A stretch of DNA of 64,000 nucleotides from CAKZYD01 sp039814715 (GTDB taxonomy: Bacteria > Pseudomonadota > Alphaproteobacteria > Sphingomonadales > CAKZYD01), in assembly GCA_039814715.1 (NCBI GenBank), contig JBCCAR010000010.1, positions 1-64,000 of the forward strand, given 5' to 3'. Below, piece after piece: positions 1-8,973 of the stretch (positions within the stretch are counted from its first letter, which is position 1; the number at the start of each line of letters is the position of its first letter). Both the position numbers and the translations under genes were made by a program. The notes under the pieces are model-generated. The model was not told the DNA's origin. It searched no databases and worked only from the letters and a program-made list of their open reading frames with translations.

Positions 1-83
1 GCCTCATCGCGCTTTGCGCGCTGCTTAGCCTGCAGTTCTTTCATTTTCGCAGCATGTTGCTGCGCCTCTTTGCTTGACGTCAT
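1..83 (-). CDS. cobO: Cob(I)alamin adenosyltransferase CobO, N-terminus only (runs off the window)
   Basis: Only the first 27 codons lie in the window. They encode a short charged helix rich in Lys, Gln, Ala and Arg (begins MTSSKEAQQHAAKMKELQ), which is what precedes the nucleotide-binding core in alphaproteobacterial CobO. CobO transfers the adenosyl group from ATP to cob(I)alamin or cobyrinate diamide. The call rests mainly on position: the frame is divergent from cobP with a 53-base gap and sits in a cobalamin locus. The P-loop that would confirm it is outside the window, so another Lys-rich protein cannot be excluded. Confidence 0.55.
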   Translation of the reverse strand, partial: MTSSKEAQQHAAKMKELQAKQRAKRDE

Positions 84-136
84 GGCATTGCTCCCTGCAT
101 GTGTTTGGCCATGTATATCAACCTGGAAAGAGGTCC

Positions 137-679
137 ATGGGCCATAGCCAAAGCATATTGATTTTAGGCGGCGCGCGCTCTGGTAAAAGCAGCTTTGCGC
201 AGGCACTGGCTGAGGAAATGGCGCGCAGCCGAGGCGGCCGGCCAGGTATAGTTGCCACGGCTGAAGCGCTGGATGATGAAATGGCCGCGCGCATCAACAA
301 ACACAAATCAGATCGAGGCGATGAATGGTTGAGCGCCGAAGAGCCACTAGATTTGCCTTCAGAGTTACTGCGTTTTGCGCCGCAATGCGGTTCTATCCTT
401 GTGGATTGTCTCACATTATGGCTGTCAAACCTGATGCACGCGCAGCGCAATTTAGAAGAGGAAGCACAGGCGTTGATTGCTGCGCTAAACAGCTGCGTTG
501 TGCCCGTCATCATGGTGTCGAATGAGGTTGGCCTTGGACTGGTGCCAGAGACACCGCTGGGGCGCGCCTTTCGCGATGCGCAAGGCCGACTCAATCAAGA
601 TGTGGCGCAAGCATGCGATCAGGTCACGTTTATTGCTGCTGGTTTGCCTTTGCACCTGAAGGGCTCTGCTAGCCTTTAA
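137..679 (+). CDS. cobP: Bifunctional adenosylcobinamide kinase / adenosylcobinamide-phosphate guanylyltransferase
   Basis: A cytoplasmic 180-residue enzyme (CobP, called CobU in Salmonella) that phosphorylates adenosylcobinamide and then adds GMP, preparing the lower-ligand arm of cobalamin. The P-loop GGARSGKS at residues 11-18 and the following SSFAQALAEE helix are diagnostic, and a later VSNEVGLGLVPETPLGR segment is a second strongly conserved family motif. The start at 137 has GGAAAGAGG a few bases upstream; the in-frame ATG at 74 would add a leader with no family match. It converges on cobC, whose 3' end overlaps by 11 bases. Confidence 0.93.
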   Translation: MGHSQSILILGGARSGKSSFAQALAEEMARSRGGRPGIVATAEALDDEMAARINKHKSDRGDEWLSAEEPLDLPSELLRFAPQCGSILVDCLTLWLSNLMHAQRNLEEEAQALIAALNSCVVPVIMVSNEVGLGLVPETPLGRAFRDAQGRLNQDVAQACDQVTFIAAGLPLHLKGSASL

Positions 680-1676
680 GCGCTGATTTTAGTCTGTCTT
701 CTTGCTCTGTGTTCGCTGGAAGGCCGAGCCTTAAATGGCGCTGTGTCCACTCAAAGCGGCGTGTGTAAATGCCTGACCGCGCCAGGCTTTCCCATAAGGC
801 ATGACTGTCAGTTGCCTCTATATACCGAAATAAATCGGTCCCCCCTGATACAGTGATCCCAGCGTCCTCTAGGAGCGCATCCAGCCGCTCGCGGGCGCGA
901 GCCAATCGCGCGCGTGTTTCTTCTGCAAAGGCTTGATCGCAATATGCCGCTGCACCAAGTTTTAATGCCACGCTGCTGATTGGCCAGTCGCCGAGCAATT
1001 GCGCTATCTTCTGCAAAAGAGCTGGCGCTGCAATCACAGCGCCGAGCCTGACGCCCGCAAGTCCGAAGAATTTCCCAAAGGAGCGCAGGACAACGAGGCC
1101 GTCAGCATCTACATGTCGTGCTAAGCTCCTGTCTGGGCAAAGCTCGCCATAGGCCTCGTCTACAATCAGCGTGCCGCCGCGTTTCTTTAGTCTTTGATGC
1201 AAGGCGCGCAACGCGTCTTTGCAAAACAGTCTGCCATCGGGATTGTTAGGGTTGCACAGCACGGCTGCATCTGCGCTATCGGCTACCTCTAGGTCAGTTG
1301 GTAGCGCGCTGATGCGCGCGCCTGCATTTCGCCAGCTGCGTTCATGGTCACCGTAGCTCGGCGTCAGGCAAGCGACCTCGTCTGCTGGTATGACATGAGG
1401 CAACAACGCGATGGCCATGGCGGTGCCCGGGACAGGCAGAACATAGTCTTCAGCGACGCCGAAAGAGGTTGCCATCGCGGTGCGGCAGGCCTGCCAATCG
1501 CGCTGGGTTGGCAAGGCTGCAAGCAAACCGGGCTGCTGCAAAAGGGAAGGCGGCACTGGCCATGGCCAGGGGTTGATCCCAGTTGAGAGATCGATCCATG
1601 GTTTGCGTGCTCGCGGAAATTGCTGCTCAAGCTGATCGAGCGCGCCGCCATGGCGCATGTCATAGAGCCCGTTCAT
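669..1676 (-). CDS. cobC: Threonine-phosphate decarboxylase, PLP-dependent (CobC)
   Basis: A 335-residue fold-type I PLP enzyme of the class I/II aminotransferase family. It decarboxylates L-threonine-O-3-phosphate to (R)-1-amino-2-propanol O-2-phosphate, the linker of the nucleotide loop. Visible features are the N-terminal RHGG, the STGINPWPWP segment typical of CobC/CobD, the CNPNNPDGR loop, and the SFGKFFGLAGVRLG segment carrying the Schiff-base lysine. The start at 1676 gives a 4-base ATGA overlap with the stop of cobD; the longer upstream frame is low-complexity and out of family. Named by Pseudomonas denitrificans usage (the Salmonella name is CobD). Confidence 0.9.
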   Translation of the reverse strand: MNGLYDMRHGGALDQLEQQFPRARKPWIDLSTGINPWPWPVPPSLLQQPGLLAALPTQRDWQACRTAMATSFGVAEDYVLPVPGTAMAIALLPHVIPADEVACLTPSYGDHERSWRNAGARISALPTDLEVADSADAAVLCNPNNPDGRLFCKDALRALHQRLKKRGGTLIVDEAYGELCPDRSLARHVDADGLVVLRSFGKFFGLAGVRLGAVIAAPALLQKIAQLLGDWPISSVALKLGAAAYCDQAFAEETRARLARARERLDALLEDAGITVSGGTDLFRYIEATDSHALWESLARSGIYTRRFEWTQRHLRLGLPANTEQEDRLKSALKG

Positions 1677-2629
1677 GCTGCACTCCAAAGCGTAAGGGCA
1701 AGCAATACGCTGGCAAAAATGGCAAGGGCGCGCAGATACAGGCTCAGTCCTTTTGCTACATCTGCGCTTTCGGCGTCCCGGCCTGATCCATTGAGCCAGG
1801 GGTGTGCGCCTTGCTTTGCCGCGCTGGGATAGGTCCGCGGTCCGCCAAGACGAACGCCTAGTACGCCTGCCATTGCTGCCTCTGGCCAGCCTGCGTTGGG
1901 CGAGGCATGTTTGCCTGCGTCCACCGCCATCGCTTTGACGGCTCGGCTGCTCCAACCAGCCAGCGCGAAGAGCACCCCAGTGAGCCGCGCAGGGACCAAA
2001 TTGGCAATGTCATCCAGCCGCGCAGCAAAGCCGCCAAAGGCCCTGTGTCGTTCATTTTTGTGTCCAATCATGGAATCGAGAGTATTAATGGCCTTATAGG
2101 CGGCAAGGCCTGGCAAGCCAAAGCAGCAGCCCCAAAACAAGGGCGCGATCACGCCATCGCTGGTGTTTTCTGCAAGGCTTTCCAAAGCTGCTTTGGCCAC
2201 GTCTGTCTGTTCCATCATCGCTGTGTCCCGGCCAACAATCATGGCAACCGCCGATTTTGCAGCTTCCAAGTCGCCCGCGGCCAGCGGCGCATGCACAGCG
2301 CCCACATGGCTATACAGGCTCTTTGATGCCAATAGGCTCGACGCCGCCATGCTTTGGAATACAAAGCCCATTACAGATGGTGGCATGAGGCTCGTCAACC
2401 AGGATGCAAATAGCGCCGTTCCGATCACGACGCCTAAGCTTGTTAAAGCGCCAAGCCCATACCGCACCCAGGGTGTATGGTGCGTTTGGTTCAGCGCTTT
2501 ATCAAGCAGCGTGATGGCGCTTCCAATCCATACAACGGGATGGCGAATAAGGTTGTAGAGCCAAGTGGGCCAGCCAATTGCCGCCTCAATGGCCCAACCG
2601 CAAAGCATGATGAGAAGGGTTTCAGCCAT
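1673..2629 (-). CDS. cobD: Adenosylcobinamide-phosphate synthase, integral membrane (CobD/CbiB)
   Basis: A 318-residue polytopic membrane protein that attaches aminopropanol phosphate to adenosylcobyric acid. Family hallmarks are the W-P-T-W-L-Y-N-L-I-RHPVVWIG start, the SLAENTSDGVIAPLFW segment, a NTLDSMIGHKNE loop, the DDIANLVPARLTG segment, and the NAGWPEAAMAG motif near residue 250. The start at 2629 (MAETLLIML) overlaps the cobQ end by 8 bases, and its stop overlaps cobC by 4. It lies in the riboswitch-led operon and supplies the step between CobQ and CobP. Confidence 0.93.
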   Translation of the reverse strand: MAETLLIMLCGWAIEAAIGWPTWLYNLIRHPVVWIGSAITLLDKALNQTHHTPWVRYGLGALTSLGVVIGTALFASWLTSLMPPSVMGFVFQSMAASSLLASKSLYSHVGAVHAPLAAGDLEAAKSAVAMIVGRDTAMMEQTDVAKAALESLAENTSDGVIAPLFWGCCFGLPGLAAYKAINTLDSMIGHKNERHRAFGGFAARLDDIANLVPARLTGVLFALAGWSSRAVKAMAVDAGKHASPNAGWPEAAMAGVLGVRLGGPRTYPSAAKQGAHPWLNGSGRDAESADVAKGLSLYLRALAIFASVLLALTLWSAA

Positions 2630-4106
2630 ATGCTTGGTGAGGGCCAGGGCGGGCGGCGCAGGCGAACAGCGCGTCGATGTCAAGTGCGTCTTCTAGCCCA
2701 TCTGCCAATGCATCAAGCGCCTTGTCCACGGCGGCGTCGTAATTCACAGAGGCGTCGCTGGCCGCGCCGGCGCGTTTCAGCCAGGCCTGCCGATACCCAT
2801 CAGCAGCAAAGAGACCATGCACATACGAGCCTTCAACCCTGCCATCGGCGCTGCGCGCGCCGCAGGGGCGGTCCATAAGGTGCAGCATAGGGCGATCTGT
2901 GTCCGGCCCGCGTGTCTGGCCCATATGAATTTCATAGCCGCGCACGCCTTCACCTGTCAGCGCGCAGTGTCCAGTGACGGGCACCACCGTTTTTTCGCCG
3001 TCCATATGGGTTGTCACATCGAGCAATCCGAGACCAGGCGCGCGGCCCGCTTGACCATCCACGCCGCCAGGGTCTTCAATGCTTTGCCCCAGCATTTGAT
3101 AGCCCCCGCACAGGCCCAGTACGCGCCCGCCAGCGCGGGTATGGGCAATGATGTCATGGTCCCAGCCTTGCGCGCGCAAAAAGGCTAAGTCGCCAAGGGT
3201 CGACTTGGACCCAAATAGGATGATGACGTCGCAATCGCAGGGGATGGGTTTGCCCGGCGCAACCCATTCAAAGGCAAGGCCCGGCTCCATTTTGAGCGGG
3301 TCGGCGTCATCAAAATTGGCAATGCGCGAGAGCATGGGCGCGCAGATTTTAAGGGTGCCCGTCTTTCTAAGGCCAGGCTTGCTGAGGCTGACAGCATCCT
3401 CCGCTGGCAGGTGCGCGGTTGCATGGAGCCAAGGGATCACGCCGAACGAGGGCCAACCCGTTCGCATTTCTATGTCTTCAAGACCAGCATCAAACAGCCT
3501 TGGGTCGCCGCGAAATTTGTTGATGACGAAGCCTTTGATAATGCTGGCATCCGCTGGGTCGATCACAGCCTTCGTACCAACCACAGAAGCGATCACGCCG
3601 CCCTTTTCAATATCGCCGATCAAGCACACTGGCACGCCTGCAGCTCTTGCGAAGCCCATATTGGCAATATCGCCTTGGCGCAGGTTCGTTTCTGCGGGGC
3701 TGCCGGCCCCCTCAACCAGCACAAGATCATAAGCGCTGGTCAAACGGTAAAAGCTCTCGAGCACCGCTGGTAATAAGCTGCCGCGATTGGCCATGTACTC
3801 TGCTGCCTCCGCGGCGCTATGGGCTTTGCCGTGCAGAACGACTTGGCTGGTGCGGTCGCTTTGCGGTTTTAAGAGGACCGGGTTCATATCCACATGAGGC
3901 TCCAGCCCCGCCGCGCGCGCTTGCAAGGCCTGGGCCCGGCCGATCTCCCCGCCATCAGCGCAAGCTGCAGCATTGTTGGACATGTTCTGCGGCTTAAAGG
4001 GCGCCACACTGAGCCCGCGCCGCCGGGCGATGCGGCAAAGTCCAGCTGTGAGGACGGATTTGCCAACGTCAGAACCTGTGCCTTGCAGCATAAGCGCTTT
4101 GCCCAT
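2622..4106 (-). CDS. cobQ: Cobyric acid synthase (glutamine-hydrolysing)
   Basis: A 494-residue amidotransferase that amidates four side-chain carboxylates of adenosylcobyrinic a,c-diamide. The N-terminal BioD/dethiobiotin-synthetase-like domain begins MGKALMLQGTGSDVGKS, with a P-loop variant GTGSDVGKS followed by FKPQNMSNN. The C-terminal class I glutaminase-like half carries GRVLGLCGGYQMLG with the nucleophile-position Cys and a late GSYVHGLF segment. The ATG at 4106 shares one base with the btuD stop (TGATG), which favours it over the in-frame GTG one codon earlier. Confidence 0.95.
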   Translation of the reverse strand: MGKALMLQGTGSDVGKSVLTAGLCRIARRRGLSVAPFKPQNMSNNAAACADGGEIGRAQALQARAAGLEPHVDMNPVLLKPQSDRTSQVVLHGKAHSAAEAAEYMANRGSLLPAVLESFYRLTSAYDLVLVEGAGSPAETNLRQGDIANMGFARAAGVPVCLIGDIEKGGVIASVVGTKAVIDPADASIIKGFVINKFRGDPRLFDAGLEDIEMRTGWPSFGVIPWLHATAHLPAEDAVSLSKPGLRKTGTLKICAPMLSRIANFDDADPLKMEPGLAFEWVAPGKPIPCDCDVIILFGSKSTLGDLAFLRAQGWDHDIIAHTRAGGRVLGLCGGYQMLGQSIEDPGGVDGQAGRAPGLGLLDVTTHMDGEKTVVPVTGHCALTGEGVRGYEIHMGQTRGPDTDRPMLHLMDRPCGARSADGRVEGSYVHGLFAADGYRQAWLKRAGAASDASVNYDAAVDKALDALADGLEDALDIDALFACAARPGPHQAYG

Positions 4107-4867
4107 CACAGGGGCTCGGTCACGTGTACGCCGCGTTCGTCCACTTGGGCTTTGACGCCATAGACGCTTGCCATACGCTTAGGGGTCAGGGTGTCAGCGG
4201 GCGGGCCATCGGCAACGACCGCGCCGTCTTTCATCCACACCAGCCGGGTTGCGAAGCGCGCGGCTAGATTGATGTCGTGCAGTACAACCAGCGCGCCGCC
4301 GCCGCCAGCGACATAGGCGGCGAAGAGTTGCATCACTTGCAGTTGGTGGCGCGGATCAAGCGCTGCAACAGGCTCATCGGCAATCAGCAGCGGGGTTGCC
4401 GCGGCCAGTGCGCGCGCGCAGTGCATGCGCGCACTTTCCCCGCCCGAAAGCGTATCGGCGCGGCGCGTTGCCAAGTGGGCTATGTCACACTTTTCCATGG
4501 CGTCTGCGACGATGTTTGCATCTGCGTCCGGCAGTTTGCTAATGCTCGTTCCATAGGCAAAGCGGCCTAGTGCCACCACATCATGGACTTTGTTAGGCCA
4601 AGCCAAAGGCCTGATTTGCGGCAGATAGGCAATCATGCGGGCGCGTTCGCGCGCGTTCATGGCTGCTGTATCTTGGCCGCCCAAAGCAGCAGTTCCCGAT
4701 GATAGGGGCGCAAGGCCGAGGGCGCCCCGCAGCAAACTGGTTTTCCCGGCGCCATTAGGCCCTAACAAGGCGATGAGGTCCCCAGGCTCTAGTGTGAGCG
4801 ATGCGTGCTTTACCAGCGGTGCATCGCCGATTGAAACACTGATATCGCGCAGCTGAAGACTAGGCAT
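4106..4867 (-). CDS. btuD: Cobalamin ABC transporter ATP-binding protein (BtuD-like)
   Basis: A 253-residue ABC ATPase of the iron/siderophore/B12 importer class, the cytoplasmic motor for the BtuC-like permease next door. The Walker A motif GPNGAGKT is at residues 36-43, the signature is LSGGE, the Walker B region ends LLIADEP, and the switch histidine is in VVLHDINLAARF. The start at 4867 is chosen because MPSLQLRDISVSIGD begins the domain and overlaps the btuC stop by 8 bases. Substrate is inferred from the cobalamin riboswitch and btuB upstream; heme or siderophore import is the alternative within the family. Confidence 0.88.
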   Translation of the reverse strand: MPSLQLRDISVSIGDAPLVKHASLTLEPGDLIALLGPNGAGKTSLLRGALGLAPLSSGTAALGGQDTAAMNARERARMIAYLPQIRPLAWPNKVHDVVALGRFAYGTSISKLPDADANIVADAMEKCDIAHLATRRADTLSGGESARMHCARALAAATPLLIADEPVAALDPRHQLQVMQLFAAYVAGGGGALVVLHDINLAARFATRLVWMKDGAVVADGPPADTLTPKRMASVYGVKAQVDERGVHVTEPL

Positions 4868-5858
4868 CTCCTCCTCCCTGGCTGCGCCGTGCTGCTGCAA
4901 TCCATACAAATGCGGGCGCACCAATGAGGGCTGCGACCACGCCCAGTTTCAGCTCATTGGAGGTTGGCGCCAGCCGCACTGCGATATCTGCGGTCACCAA
5001 GATAATGCCAGCCAGGAGGCCGGCAGGCACAAGCGTGCGGGCAGGATCATAGTCCACCCAGGGCCGAACGATATGCGGCGCAATGATGCCAACAAAGCCA
5101 ATGGCGCCAGCAATCGAGACCGCCGCGCCCGACAGCAGGCCCGCGCCAAGTACAACGGCAATGCGCTGGCGGCGCAAATCAAGACCAACTCCTTGGGCGG
5201 CTTCATCCCCAAGGGTGAGGGCCGACAGACCGCGCCGTGATGCGATGAGGATGGTCAACCCTAAAAGCAAAAACGGCGCGGCAAAACCTAAATCCACAAA
5301 GCTGCGGTTGGCGACGGTGCCCAGCATCCAATTGATTAAGTCTGACAAGGAAAACGGGTTCGGCGCTAGGTTCATTAAGAGGCTCATAGCAGCGCCCGCA
5401 AAGCTGGAGAGGCCGACCCCGATCAAGATCAACGTGACGACCGCCTGTGTTTTTAGCGCTGCGATGGCGATCAAGGTTGTGGCTGCCAATGCTCCAGCAA
5501 TAGCCGCGAAGGGCACTGCCCAAGGAGATAGGGAGGCGAGGCCATAGTAAATCACAAAGGTGGCCCCTAAAGATGCGCTGGCAGAGACGCCGAGAACGCC
5601 AGGCTCGGCGAGAGGGTTGCGCAACAGGCCTTGGAGCGCCGCGCCGCTGATCCCAAGGGCCGTGCCAACCACAAAGGCGGCAAGCGCGCGCGGCAAGCGG
5701 ATGGACCAGACAATGAGTGTATCTGCGTTTGTGCCCTGACCCAGAAGGGCTGCCATAATCCGGCCTGGGCTCATGGGCGTGGAGCCTAGAAAGCACGCGG
5801 CGATTAAAACGCTAAGAGATACGCAGCCTAGGGCAATAAAAAGCGTACGCGCGCTCAT
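4860..5858 (-). CDS. btuC: Cobalamin ABC transporter permease (BtuC/FecCD family)
   Basis: A 332-residue FecCD-type permease with about ten hydrophobic segments. Family signatures are RLPRALAAFVVGTALGISGAA near residues 53-73, the following LLRNPLAEPGVLGVSASA segment, and the late GFVGIIAPHIVRP coupling region. It forms the inner-membrane channel for BtuD and BtuF. The ATG at 5858 overlaps the btuF stop by four bases (ATGA), and the 3' end overlaps btuD by 8, so the three are translationally linked. Confidence 0.92.
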   Translation of the reverse strand: MSARTLFIALGCVSLSVLIAACFLGSTPMSPGRIMAALLGQGTNADTLIVWSIRLPRALAAFVVGTALGISGAALQGLLRNPLAEPGVLGVSASASLGATFVIYYGLASLSPWAVPFAAIAGALAATTLIAIAALKTQAVVTLILIGVGLSSFAGAAMSLLMNLAPNPFSLSDLINWMLGTVANRSFVDLGFAAPFLLLGLTILIASRRGLSALTLGDEAAQGVGLDLRRQRIAVVLGAGLLSGAAVSIAGAIGFVGIIAPHIVRPWVDYDPARTLVPAGLLAGIILVTADIAVRLAPTSNELKLGVVAALIGAPAFVWIAAARRSQGGGDA

Positions 5859-6709
5859 GATTTTGGTTTTCCTGCTGCCAGCGCTTCAATGGCATCAAGA
5901 AGATACCAGCCGCCGCACGATGTCCAGGCGCCTTCTAAATAGGTGGTAGGCGTGTCGCGCAGCTGCGCGCGCGCGACAGGATGGCGCGTTGGGCTCCAGC
6001 CGGACTTATGGTTCGTTTTCGTTTCAAAAAACGCGGCCGCGACCATATCAGGCGGCTGTAATACAAGCTGTTCTAGCGGCAAGGCGCGCCACCCGCGAGT
6101 GCTTTGATAGTTCTCCAAACCGCTGGCGATCAACATCTCATGGACCAATGATCCTGGCCCTGAGGTGACGCCAGCGGGCGTCATGTAAAGCGCGGATGGT
6201 TTTGCGCCCCATAAGTCAATGGCTGCGAGCCTGGCATCCATTTCCGCCACGACGGCAGCGCCGCGTTCTGGTTCTCCAAGGCTGGTGGCCATCTCATTAA
6301 TCACGCGTTTCACCGAAGCAATATCGTTGGCCCATCCAACATTGAGCACGGGTACGCCAGCTCTTTCTAAAAAGCCTTTCACATTGGGCCCGCCGCCATA
6401 AGAGCGGACCACCAGGTCAGGTTTGAGCGCGAGCACATCTTCCGCGCTGGCGCGCACCTGCGGTAGGCCGACCGCTGCCTCGCGCATATAAGAAAAGCTG
6501 CGCTGTGCATCTTTTGACAGCGCCAAAATACGCTCTCTATCAACCAGCTTTAAGAGGAACTGATCGGCGCAGTAATCCATGCTGACAATGCGCATAGGTC
6601 TGTTGTTTGAAGTGCTTTGCGACGGCGGGGTGTCAGCTTGGCACCCGGCAACCACCGCAGCCAGTGCTGCGATGATAAACCAAAGTGCATGCTGCGCCCG
6701 CGCGATCAT
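5855..6709 (-). CDS. btuF: Cobalamin-binding periplasmic lipoprotein (BtuF-like)
   Basis: A 284-residue substrate-binding protein of the TroA/BtuF superfamily. The N-terminus is a lipoprotein signal with lipobox VVAGC, placing the lipidated Cys at residue 23. The mature part starts with RIVSMDYCADQFLLKL, the classic first strand of this fold, and DVLALKPDLVV marks the first lobe. It should capture cobalamin delivered through BtuB and hand it to BtuC. Start and stop overlap neighbours by 4 bases each. Ligand assignment is from context; the sequence alone shows only the fold. Confidence 0.85.
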   Translation of the reverse strand: MIARAQHALWFIIAALAAVVAGCQADTPPSQSTSNNRPMRIVSMDYCADQFLLKLVDRERILALSKDAQRSFSYMREAAVGLPQVRASAEDVLALKPDLVVRSYGGGPNVKGFLERAGVPVLNVGWANDIASVKRVINEMATSLGEPERGAAVVAEMDARLAAIDLWGAKPSALYMTPAGVTSGPGSLVHEMLIASGLENYQSTRGWRALPLEQLVLQPPDMVAAAFFETKTNHKSGWSPTRHPVARAQLRDTPTTYLEGAWTSCGGWYLLDAIEALAAGKPKS

Positions 6710-8583
6710 AAGCGGACGCGAAAGCCTACTGAGCCTGAGAAACCCGGCGTCCCAAAGCCCAGAATTTGCTGATATTGCGCGTCCAGCAGGTTCTCAATGC
6801 GGGCGAAGGCCTCTATGTTTTCGGTAAAGCGATACTGCGCGGCCAGATCAACGCGCACCCAGTTGTCCACAATGCCGCGGCGGTCAATTTCATCCCCATT
6901 GTAACGAACGGCAATGTTGCCTGAGAAGGGCCCCTCGCTCGCATATTCAAGGCGCAAATTGGCTGTGTTTCGAGGAACGCGTTGCAGCGTGTCGCCGTCT
7001 TGATCTTGTGCATCAATCAAGCTGTAGTCGCCCGCCACGGTGAGGCCATCAAGCACTTCATATTGGACAGACAGTTCGATGCCCTGTGTTTCAGCCCGAG
7101 CAATGTTGAAATAAGACCCATCGGCAAAGTTGATTTGGTCGGTCGTATCTTGGTTGAAATAGGTCAACGAAACAGCCGCGCGGTTGCTGCTACTGCGCCA
7201 ATCAACTCCCAAGTCAAAGCCGTTGGAGCGTTCTGGCCGTAGGTCCGGGTTTGGCTGCATTGCTGGGCTAAAGAACTGCGTGAGCTGGAAGATCGTCGGC
7301 GCTTTAAAGCCTTCGCCCCAGCTTCCGCGCACGGTGAATTCATCGCTCACCTGATAGGCCGCTGCTGCGCGAAACGTCGTTTCTGAGCCAAACTCGCTAT
7401 TGTCATCATAGCGCACACCCGCGCTCAGTGTGAGGCCATCAATGGGCTGGGCTTCAAAAACACCGAACAGACCCAGGATGTCGATCTCGTCCGTATCGTT
7501 GGATTCGCTGGAGTCATTTTCAACGCCGAACAGCAAGCGATATCCGTCGGTTATATTTGCAGTGCCTTGATAGCGCAGGATGACCCGCTGACTCTTGGCT
7601 TCAAAGTTGGGCATCTCATTGCCATTCCTGAAATTTGCCCGGTCTGTCTGCGTGTAGCCAAACACGAGCAAGTTTTCCAAACGTCCATCAAAGACTGGCG
7701 CATAAAGCGAGACCCGTGTTGCCAAATCTTCGACTTCACTCAGCTCATCACCGTCGGAGACGCCACCTTCTGATGCAAAGGAGAACGAATCGAATTCGCT
7801 ATCGGAGCGGTTGTAAAGGATACTCCCTTCAAGACGGATGTCGCTGCCGAAGTTGAGCCCGCCATTGGCTGAAAGGGTGCCGCTCTCAAAGCTATCATCT
7901 TCGGTATTGCCATTGGCTTCATCTGCGCGTGAGATGCCGCCGCTGGAAATACCGCTGGCGCCGATGCGGATATCGCCGCGTTTGCCGCCATAGCTGCCAG
8001 ATAGTCCGCCGCGGAATGTTTCAAAGCTACCAAACTCGAAGAAGCCTGTGCCATGCAGGCCGTCTGTCGGGCGTTTGGTGGTGATGGAGACGACGCCGCC
8101 AATGGCGTCTGTCCCCCATAGCGTTGATTGTGGTCCGCGCAGAATTTCAACGCGCTCCACATTTTCTGGATCAAGACGGGCAAAATTATAGCCGCCGCCC
8201 GGCGTAGAGGCGTCGTTAACAGGTATGCCGTCCACCAGAACTAGAGTTTGTTCACTGGAATTGCCGCGAATGCGCACGCTGGCTTGGCCGCCAATCGCGC
8301 CATTTTGGTTGATGGTTACGCCTGGTGACAAGGTGAGGGCATCCAGCACGAAATCGACGCCAAGGTTATCTAAATCCTGTGATGTAATGATAGAGATGGC
8401 GCTGCCTGTCTCTGTGATCGGGGTTGGTAGTCGCAGGGATCCCACTGAAATGGTTTCGACGCCGTCAAGACTGCTCTCTTGCGCTGCGACTTGGTGCGGG
8501 GCAACAAGCAGCAAGGCAGACGCCGAACAGGCTAAGAGAGTAGATTTCAAGGGGAGGCCTGAGGCTATTTTAAATGTTTGCAT
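6706..8583 (-). CDS. btuB: TonB-dependent vitamin B12 outer-membrane receptor (BtuB)
   Basis: A 625-residue TonB-dependent transporter. It has a signal peptide cleaved near residue 34 (VAA-QES), a TonB-box-like ETISVG shortly after, a plug domain (residues about 60-170) with LVLVDGIPVND, VERVEILRGPQSTLWG and IGGVVSITTK, and a 22-strand barrel. The C-terminal strand ends in RVRL, with a hydrophobic final residue as usual for outer-membrane proteins. The ATG at 8583 follows AAAAGGA at suitable spacing; an in-frame TTG three codons earlier is less likely. The preceding cobalamin riboswitch makes the B12 assignment firm. Confidence 0.93.
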   Translation of the reverse strand: MQTFKIASGLPLKSTLLACSASALLLVAPHQVAAQESSLDGVETISVGSLRLPTPITETGSAISIITSQDLDNLGVDFVLDALTLSPGVTINQNGAIGGQASVRIRGNSSEQTLVLVDGIPVNDASTPGGGYNFARLDPENVERVEILRGPQSTLWGTDAIGGVVSITTKRPTDGLHGTGFFEFGSFETFRGGLSGSYGGKRGDIRIGASGISSGGISRADEANGNTEDDSFESGTLSANGGLNFGSDIRLEGSILYNRSDSEFDSFSFASEGGVSDGDELSEVEDLATRVSLYAPVFDGRLENLLVFGYTQTDRANFRNGNEMPNFEAKSQRVILRYQGTANITDGYRLLFGVENDSSESNDTDEIDILGLFGVFEAQPIDGLTLSAGVRYDDNSEFGSETTFRAAAAYQVSDEFTVRGSWGEGFKAPTIFQLTQFFSPAMQPNPDLRPERSNGFDLGVDWRSSSNRAAVSLTYFNQDTTDQINFADGSYFNIARAETQGIELSVQYEVLDGLTVAGDYSLIDAQDQDGDTLQRVPRNTANLRLEYASEGPFSGNIAVRYNGDEIDRRGIVDNWVRVDLAAQYRFTENIEAFARIENLLDAQYQQILGFGTPGFSGSVGFRVRL

Positions 8584-8750
8584 CGGTCGCAATCCTTTTG
8601 ATGCAGACGCTTCCTTTGTTCGCGCCTACAAGTGAAACAACACATGAAGAAGCAGCCAAAAAAGGCGGCGTCTTCACACTAAAAATGTCGTTTCAAAGGA
8701 AATGGCTTCCTCAGACCAATGGCAGCTCCCGGCCGCAGTCTGAACGACGC
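8584..8750 (-). other. Leader between riboswitch aptamer and btuB
   Basis: These 167 bases are the expression platform of the riboswitch. They hold the btuB ribosome binding site near 8592-8600 and a run of six Ts (minus strand) flanked by GCC/GGC bases near 8655-8672. I see no strong intrinsic terminator, so repression probably acts on ribosome access. No gene is apparent. Confidence 0.5.
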
Positions 8751-8916
8751 GATGGCAGGTCTCCTGACTTACCGATCATCACCGCACGCTGCCTTCCCAG
8801 AGCCTAGTATAGCTCCAGTGGCAAGATGGCGTGCGGCTCCTGGCCTACAGTTGCGGGTACAGCCCCGGAATTTGACCGGGTTCCCTTTTTCACCCGCCTT
8901 TCAGCGGGAACCATCT
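8751..8916 (-). promoter_or_regulatory. Cobalamin riboswitch (AdoCbl class)
   Basis: On the minus strand the segment reads, in order, GGTTCCCGCTGAAAGGCGGG, GAAAAAGGGAACCCGGT, the loop GCTGTACCCGCAACTG, a GCCACTGG element, and finally the B12-box region AAGTCAGGAGACCTGCC. These are the conserved elements of the btuB-type cobalamin riboswitch in the correct order and spacing. Binding of adenosylcobalamin should lower expression of btuB and the overlapping btuF-btuC-btuD-cobQ-cobD-cobC genes. Confidence 0.96.
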
Positions 8917-8923
8917 GGCGCTA

Positions 8924-8952
8924 GAAGTGCGGCAGGATGCCCCAAATGTCAA
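8924..8952 (-). promoter_or_regulatory. Candidate promoter for the btuB operon
   Basis: The minus strand has a perfect TTGACA at 8952-8947, then 17 bases, then CACTTC at 8929-8924. The -10 is weak (two of six matches), but transcription starting about 7 bases downstream would begin right at the first base of the aptamer. A TATAAT also occurs over the ald stop codon at 8978-8973, without a good -35. Confidence 0.4.
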
Positions 8953-8973
8953 ATGCCTTTTAGGGCCTTCGCA

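Noticed and set aside
118..594. Open frame on the minus strand opposite cobP
   Set aside because: No family match and Arg/Ser-rich composition; it is the codon shadow of a clear cobP gene.
1677..1955. N-terminal extension of CobC
   Set aside because: This stretch is inside cobD in another frame, is Arg/Ser-rich, and the ATGA overlap at 1673-1676 marks the true start.
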